Origin: Acidimicrobiales bacterium
GTDB taxonomy: Bacteria > Actinomycetota > Acidimicrobiia > Acidimicrobiales > SZUA-35
Direction: 5' to 3'
NCBI GenBank assembly: GCA_020628065.1
Contig: JAHDFR010000039.1
Span: forward strand, 1-34,463
DNA length: 34,463 nt
Part shown: piece after piece, positions 30,529-34,463 of the stretch
How positions within the stretch are numbered: position 1 is the stretch's first letter
Layout: each line of letters begins with the position of its first letter
Translations under genes and position numbers: made by a program
Notes under the pieces: generated by a model
What the model saw: the letters and a program-made list of their open reading frames with translations, nothing else
What the model was told of the DNA's origin: nothing
Database searches by the model: none

Positions 30529-32781
30529 GTGGTAACGGTTGAACGGGTACTGCCTTGGCTTCGTAAGCGGCCCGCACTTGAGGTCGAGATCCAGCCGCTT
30601 ATCGAGCGTTTCGACGGCCCTGATCGGGACCGTCAGGTCGACGTTGTCTTCCGGGCGTTTCAGATGGCCGAGCGGGCCCACATCGATCAGCGCAGGCGAT
30701 CGGGTGAGCCGTACATCACCCATCCTTTGTCGGTGGCGAAGATCATCGCTCGCCTTGGCTTGGACGAAGTATCGATAGCGGCGGCGCTGCTGCACGACGC
30801 CGTCGAAGACACCAGAATCGAGTTGGAGGACATCGACCGGGCTTTCGGTGATGAGGTTGCGGCCATTGTCGATGGCGTGACGAAGCTTGAGCGCATCCGC
30901 TTTGACACCAAGGAAGCCCAGCAGGCGGCAACGATTCGCAAGATGATCATCGCCATGTCGAAAGACATTCGAGTTCTGATTATCAAGTTGACCGACCGGC
31001 TTCACAATCTGCGAACCTTGGCCGCCATGCCGCACTGGAAACAGGAGCGGATCGCCCTCGAGAGTCTTCAGGTGTACGCGCCCCTGGCGCACCGCCTCGG
31101 TATGCAGGAAGTCAAGATGCAGATGGAGGATTTGGCCTTTGCCGCCCTCCATCCGAAGCGTTATGCCGAGATCGAGCACATGGTGGCTCTGCGCACTCCT
31201 GAGCGGGAGACGTACCTCACTCAGGTGCTGGAGCAGGTGAACGATCGGGTGAAAGAGCTGTCGATCGACGCCGAGGTCATGGGTCGAGAGAAGACGCTCT
31301 ACTCCATCTACGAGAAGATGCAGCTTCGGGGCAAGGAGTTCAACGAGATTCATGATCTCGTGGGCATCAGGGTCGTGGTCGACAGTGTGCGCGACTGCTA
31401 CGCCGCTCTGGGCTCGATTCACGCCACCTGGAAGCCGGTGCAAGGCCGGTTCAAAGACTACGTGGCCATGCCCAAGTTCAACCTCTACCAGTCGTTACAC
31501 ACCACGGTTGTCGGGCCTCAGGGCAAGCCGATCGAGGTCCAGATTCGAACCCGGGAGATGCACCAGCGGGCGGAGTCGGGTGTTGCCGCCCACTATCGCT
31601 ACAAGGATGAGGACCCAAGCGGCGTCGAGTTGAATCTGCCGTGGTTGGAACGCATCGTCGGATGGGAGAAGGAGACTTCGGACCCCGGCGAATTCATGCG
31701 GAATCTGAAGGTCGATCTCGACCAGGACGAGGAGGTATTCGTCTTTACGCCCCAAGGCCAGGTGACGACCCTGCCTGCGGGTTCCACCCCAATCGATTTC
31801 GCTTATGCCATCCACACCGATGTCGGCCATCGCTGCGTCGGGGCCAAGGTCGACGGCAAGCTGGTAGCGCTGTCGGAACCTCTGCAGTCCGGCCAGACGG
31901 TTGAGATCTTCACCTCCAAGGTGACTGAGGCCGGACCATCGCAGGACTGGCTCAACTTCGTCTCCTCCCATCGGGCCGCCAGCAAGATCAAGCAGTTTTT
32001 CTCCAAGGGTCGCCGGGAGGAGTCGATCGCCACCGGCGAGAGGGTTCTGAAGCGGGCGTTGAAAAAGGAAGGTCTGTCTCTCGACGACTTCGGACCAAAG
32101 TCGGGCCAGATCATTGTCGAGACGGCCGAGGAGCTGAAGTACGCCGACGCCGAGAGCCTGTTCGCCGCCATCGGCGAGCGCAACGTGGGCGTCAACAAGG
32201 TCGTCTCCCGACTGGTCAAGCACACGTCGCTAACGGTCCCGATAAAGCAGGAAACGCCGCCAGGGGTCCCAGACTCGACCATGTTGCCGGTCAAGTCCGA
32301 ACCGCCTGGATCGGTCGGGGTGCGAATCGAAGGACTGGACGATGTTCTGGTTCGCCTTTCTCGATGCTGTACCCCAGTGCCCGGTGACGACATCATGGGC
32401 TTTGTCACCCGGGGCCGTGGTGTCTCGATCCACCGCACGGACTGCGCAAACGCCGAATCGCTGGCCAACGCTCAGAACGATCGGCTAATTGACGCCGAGT
32501 GGGACTCCGATGTCGAGACCGATAACTTTGTGGCCTCGCTCGAGCTGAAGGCATACGACCGTAACCATCTGTTGGCCGATGTTTCTCGGGCTTTTGCCGA
32601 GCAGCACGTGAACATCATCAATTGCTCCACCAGCACAACCGATGATCGCATCGCCCGATTGTCGTTTGAGTTCGAAATTGCCGACCCAACGCATCTCACG
32701 TCGCTGATGCACCATCTGAGATCGGTTGACGGCGTGTACGACGTGTACCGAATAGTGCCTGGACGGTCAGGGCACCGCTAG
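30529..32781 (+). CDS. relA: Bifunctional (p)ppGpp synthetase/hydrolase (RelA/SpoT homologue)
   Basis: This 750-residue protein makes and breaks the alarmone (p)ppGpp. Its domains in order are: HD hydrolase with H65, H89-D90 and E93-D94 (LLHDAVEDT); synthetase with RFKDY at 307-311, the RxKD form typical of bifunctional enzymes, and YQSLHT; a TGS domain (about 400-462); the cysteine-containing region around RCCTPVPGDD (about 608); and a C-terminal ACT domain (about 666-745). All parts look intact. GTG 30529 is used; an earlier in-frame TTG lies upstream of the predicted promoter. GGAGAG sits 11 nt before the GTG, a rather long spacing. In M. tuberculosis relA likewise follows the secDF region. 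Confidence 0.95.
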   Translation: MVTVERVLPWLRKRPALEVEIQPLIERFDGPDRDRQVDVVFRAFQMAERAHIDQRRRSGEPYITHPLSVAKIIARLGLDEVSIAAALLHDAVEDTRIELEDIDRAFGDEVAAIVDGVTKLERIRFDTKEAQQAATIRKMIIAMSKDIRVLIIKLTDRLHNLRTLAAMPHWKQERIALESLQVYAPLAHRLGMQEVKMQMEDLAFAALHPKRYAEIEHMVALRTPERETYLTQVLEQVNDRVKELSIDAEVMGREKTLYSIYEKMQLRGKEFNEIHDLVGIRVVVDSVRDCYAALGSIHATWKPVQGRFKDYVAMPKFNLYQSLHTTVVGPQGKPIEVQIRTREMHQRAESGVAAHYRYKDEDPSGVELNLPWLERIVGWEKETSDPGEFMRNLKVDLDQDEEVFVFTPQGQVTTLPAGSTPIDFAYAIHTDVGHRCVGAKVDGKLVALSEPLQSGQTVEIFTSKVTEAGPSQDWLNFVSSHRAASKIKQFFSKGRREESIATGERVLKRALKKEGLSLDDFGPKSGQIIVETAEELKYADAESLFAAIGERNVGVNKVVSRLVKHTSLTVPIKQETPPGVPDSTMLPVKSEPPGSVGVRIEGLDDVLVRLSRCCTPVPGDDIMGFVTRGRGVSIHRTDCANAESLANAQNDRLIDAEWDSDVETDNFVASLELKAYDRNHLLADVSRAFAEQHVNIINCSTSTTDDRIARLSFEFEIADPTHLTSLMHHLRSVDGVYDVYRIVPGRSGHR

Positions 32782-32813
32782 TTCAGACACATCGGACCGG
32801 TTGGCCCAGACTC

Positions 32814-32900
32814 GGTTGACACCGTGTTTGGTTGACACTGTGTTTGGTTGACGCAGTATTCGGTTGACACCGTGTTTAGTCGACGCAGTATTCAGTTGAC
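32814..32900. repeat. 16-bp tandem repeat array (about 5.5 units), with 32-bp higher order
   Basis: Units of exactly 16 bp begin at 32814, 32830, 32846, 32862, 32878 and 32894 (the last partial). Type A is GGTTGACACCGTGTTT (units 1, 2 and 4, with one change in unit 2). Type B is GGTTGACGCAGTATTC (units 3 and 5, with small changes). Units 2-3 and 4-5 form a 32-bp A-B repeat. A degenerate further unit may lie at 32799-32813. Every unit begins with GTTGAC or GTCGAC. It fills most of the gap after relA, upstream of the ATP-grasp gene. Confidence 0.9.
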
Positions 32901-32919
32901 GGGGGCGGCCAGGGCAACA

Positions 32920-34431
32920 ATGCTCGAAGTCATGACCAACGAGTCGGACAGCGCCGAGCCCAACGGCATAGGCGTCGAGCCCGGTGTCGGCACCTCTGCC
33001 GAACTGGCGGCGTTCGAGTCCGAGATGATGAGCGGCCTTCGCCGGGTGTTCGGTTCCGGCAAGTGGCTTGCCGTCAGTGAAGCCGCCATGTCGGCTACGG
33101 GTCTGGCATCTCGTCTTGCTTCCGTGGGCGACGGACCGGTCGACGACCGGATCCTGGCCGTGAGCGCGTTCAGCCAAGGAGCCGGCTCCAGCAGTTCGGT
33201 TGACCCGGCAACAGGTGTCGAACACATCAGCCTGGAGCTGCCGCCCGCCGCCGACCTTGTGGCCGGAATCCGCATAGCGCAGCGAGCCTATGGCGACCTG
33301 CCGGGCGACGTGCAGGCCCGAATCGATTCATGGGACCCACAGTCCACGGCACGGGCAGTGATGCCATTCACCTCTTCGGCTCCGGCTGTTGGCGGTCGGG
33401 CCACGTTTGGCGTCACCAGAGAGGCTTGGAAGCTGCTGGAGGACAAGCTGGTTGCAACCGATGTATGGCACAAGGCCGGTGTTCCATACGCCCCGTTTGA
33501 GCTGGTTGATCTTGCCGATGAACACACCGGGCTGGCCGCCCACCATCGGTTGGCCAACGACTACGGCTCCGTATGGGCGTTGGACAACAGCAACGGATGG
33601 CACGGCGGAGGGGACGGGACGTTCTGGATCCGCAACTCCGGCGAGGTGCTGGCCTTCATGACCGCGCACCGGCAGACGAATAGGCAGGCCCGGGTTATGC
33701 CGTTCCTTGCCGGTGTGCCATGCAGCATTCACGGCATGGTGGTTGCCGACCGCACTATTTCGTTTATGCCATGCGAGACCATAATGTTTCTCGACCAGGA
33801 GGCTGGGAAGTTCCACTACGGTCGGTCCGGTACGTTTTGGCGGGCCCCCGACGCGGTGGTGTCAGCGATGCGGGCCGCGGTGGAAGCGGTGGGTGACGAA
33901 CTCAACCGTCGAGTCGGCTTCCGCGGAGTTTTCACCCTCGATGGTGTAGCCGACGCCCGATCGTTCATGCCGACCGAGATCAATCCCCGGTTTGGCGCAG
34001 CTCTTCCTATGGCGCACCCGACGTCGGCCGGCGAGACGTTGTCGCTGTTCCTGCTCCACCTGTGTGTTGTTGAGGAAGCAATGCCCGATTTAGATCCCCA
34101 ACTGCTGGAGCAATGGGTACGGTCGCAGATGGAGAACAGTCCTGAGTCCAGAGTCATGACCAAGGTGAGTCGCTCACCGACGGGCAGCGATTTGTCGCCT
34201 CAGGCCCGGGTGTGGGTTCCCTCCGGAACGCATCGGTCGGTCGATCCCGCCGACGTTCTACTGATCGACGTCGATGACCCAGCCACACCGGACGATATGG
34301 ACACCCACATGGTTGCCTCGGTGGAGTGGGGGGAGAGGGGCGACTATGGCCTGATCAGGTTGCACTTTGAGCCTGATGCCGTCGAGCCGGGCGAGCCGCT
34401 GGCCCCTCTGGCGTTGTCTTCAGGCGGCTGA
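32920..34431 (+). CDS. Uncharacterised ATP-grasp domain protein
   Basis: This 503-residue soluble protein has an N-terminal region (1-150) I do not recognise, containing the GSGKWLAVSEAA patch. It is followed by a likely ATP-grasp fold at about 160-390: a lysine-containing start (LLEDKLVATDVWHKAGVP), a glycine-rich loop (NGWHGGGDGTF, 225-235), and the metal-binding end PTEINPRFGAALP (351-363), in which Glu and Asn hold Mg-ATP. ATP-grasp enzymes usually join a carboxylate to an amine or thiol; neither substrate is evident. A C-terminal part of about 110 residues has no assigned domain. I use ATG 32920 (AGGG six nt upstream); ATG 32932 is possible. The frame opens inside the repeat array at a TTG, which I do not accept. 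No partner gene is visible before the window ends. Confidence 0.75.
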   Translation: MLEVMTNESDSAEPNGIGVEPGVGTSAELAAFESEMMSGLRRVFGSGKWLAVSEAAMSATGLASRLASVGDGPVDDRILAVSAFSQGAGSSSSVDPATGVEHISLELPPAADLVAGIRIAQRAYGDLPGDVQARIDSWDPQSTARAVMPFTSSAPAVGGRATFGVTREAWKLLEDKLVATDVWHKAGVPYAPFELVDLADEHTGLAAHHRLANDYGSVWALDNSNGWHGGGDGTFWIRNSGEVLAFMTAHRQTNRQARVMPFLAGVPCSIHGMVVADRTISFMPCETIMFLDQEAGKFHYGRSGTFWRAPDAVVSAMRAAVEAVGDELNRRVGFRGVFTLDGVADARSFMPTEINPRFGAALPMAHPTSAGETLSLFLLHLCVVEEAMPDLDPQLLEQWVRSQMENSPESRVMTKVSRSPTGSDLSPQARVWVPSGTHRSVDPADVLLIDVDDPATPDDMDTHMVASVEWGERGDYGLIRLHFEPDAVEPGEPLAPLALSSGG

Positions 34432-34463
34432 CGCCCATTGGGGGTCAGGGTTGCCCGACCTGG

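Noticed and set aside
30472-31443. Long minus-strand reading frame of 323 codons
   Set aside because: It is the antisense shadow of the relA hydrolase and synthetase domains, and its composition is unlike a protein.
32814-32900. Possible CRISPR array
   Set aside because: Units are only 16 bp, directly adjoining with no unique spacers, and no cas genes are near.
32848-32919. N-terminal extension of the ATP-grasp protein from a TTG inside the repeat array
   Set aside because: The extra 24 residues are translated repeat DNA. ATG 32920 has an AGGG at good spacing.

Overview
The window is about 34.5 kb of fairly high-GC bacterial chromosome, dense with housekeeping genes. It carries no phage, insertion-sequence, tRNA, rRNA or CRISPR signal that I can see. 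Mycothiol synthesis (mshC), phosphatidylinositol mannoside synthesis (PIP synthase, PatA-like acyltransferase, PimA), an InhA/FabI-type reductase and a RelA/SpoT homologue point to Actinobacteriota. The gene order thrS, HIT protein, pgsA, patA, pimA, pdxS, pdxT, yebC, ruvCAB, yajC-secD-secF, relA matches the order I know from Mycobacterium tuberculosis. The unusual extras suggest a deep-branching lineage such as Acidimicrobiia, but that class assignment is inference.

Layout. 1-7.1 kb is envelope-related: a left-truncated M23 peptidase, a convergent lone ABC ATPase, two translationally coupled CNNM/CorC-type membrane proteins, a second M23 peptidase and, on the minus strand, enoyl-ACP reductase. 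7.1-9.6 kb holds a repeat-bearing intergenic region, mshC and a PlsC-like acyltransferase. 9.7-15.5 kb is the thrS / Ap4A-phosphorylase-like HIT / unknown membrane protein / PIP synthase / PatA / PimA block, ending in a hairpin. 15.6-17.7 kb holds a membrane protein that looks like an HtpX (M48) protease without its zinc site, coupled to a DUF3048 lipoprotein. 17.8-20.3 kb is pdxS-pdxT (PLP synthase) and yebC with a terminator. 20.3-22.2 kb is a minus-strand ABC-2 exporter pair. 22.5-24.7 kb is ruvCAB. 24.8-27.0 kb is queA-tgt (queuosine in tRNA). 27.2-30.4 kb is yajC-secD-secF. 30.5-32.8 kb is the (p)ppGpp synthetase/hydrolase. A 16-bp tandem repeat array and an uncharacterised ATP-grasp protein finish the window.

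Expression. Nine genes have a TA(C/G)NNT hexamer ending 6-8 nt before an ATG or GTG, the geometry expected for leaderless mRNAs. This rule fixes several start codons. Downstream operon genes are joined by ATGA, GTGA or TTGA overlaps, and a few genes (fabI, yebC, yajC, the ABC-2 permease) have clear Shine-Dalgarno sequences.

The most unusual observations are: a tRNA-guanine transglycosylase in which the three zinc-ligand cysteines are replaced; the HtpX-like protein with a destroyed HExxH motif beside the phosphatidylinositol mannoside genes; a roughly 120-residue Asp/Glu/Ser-rich repeat insertion in SecD; and the 16/32-bp repeat array after relA. I did not find a clear multi-gene defence or biosynthetic system of a new kind.
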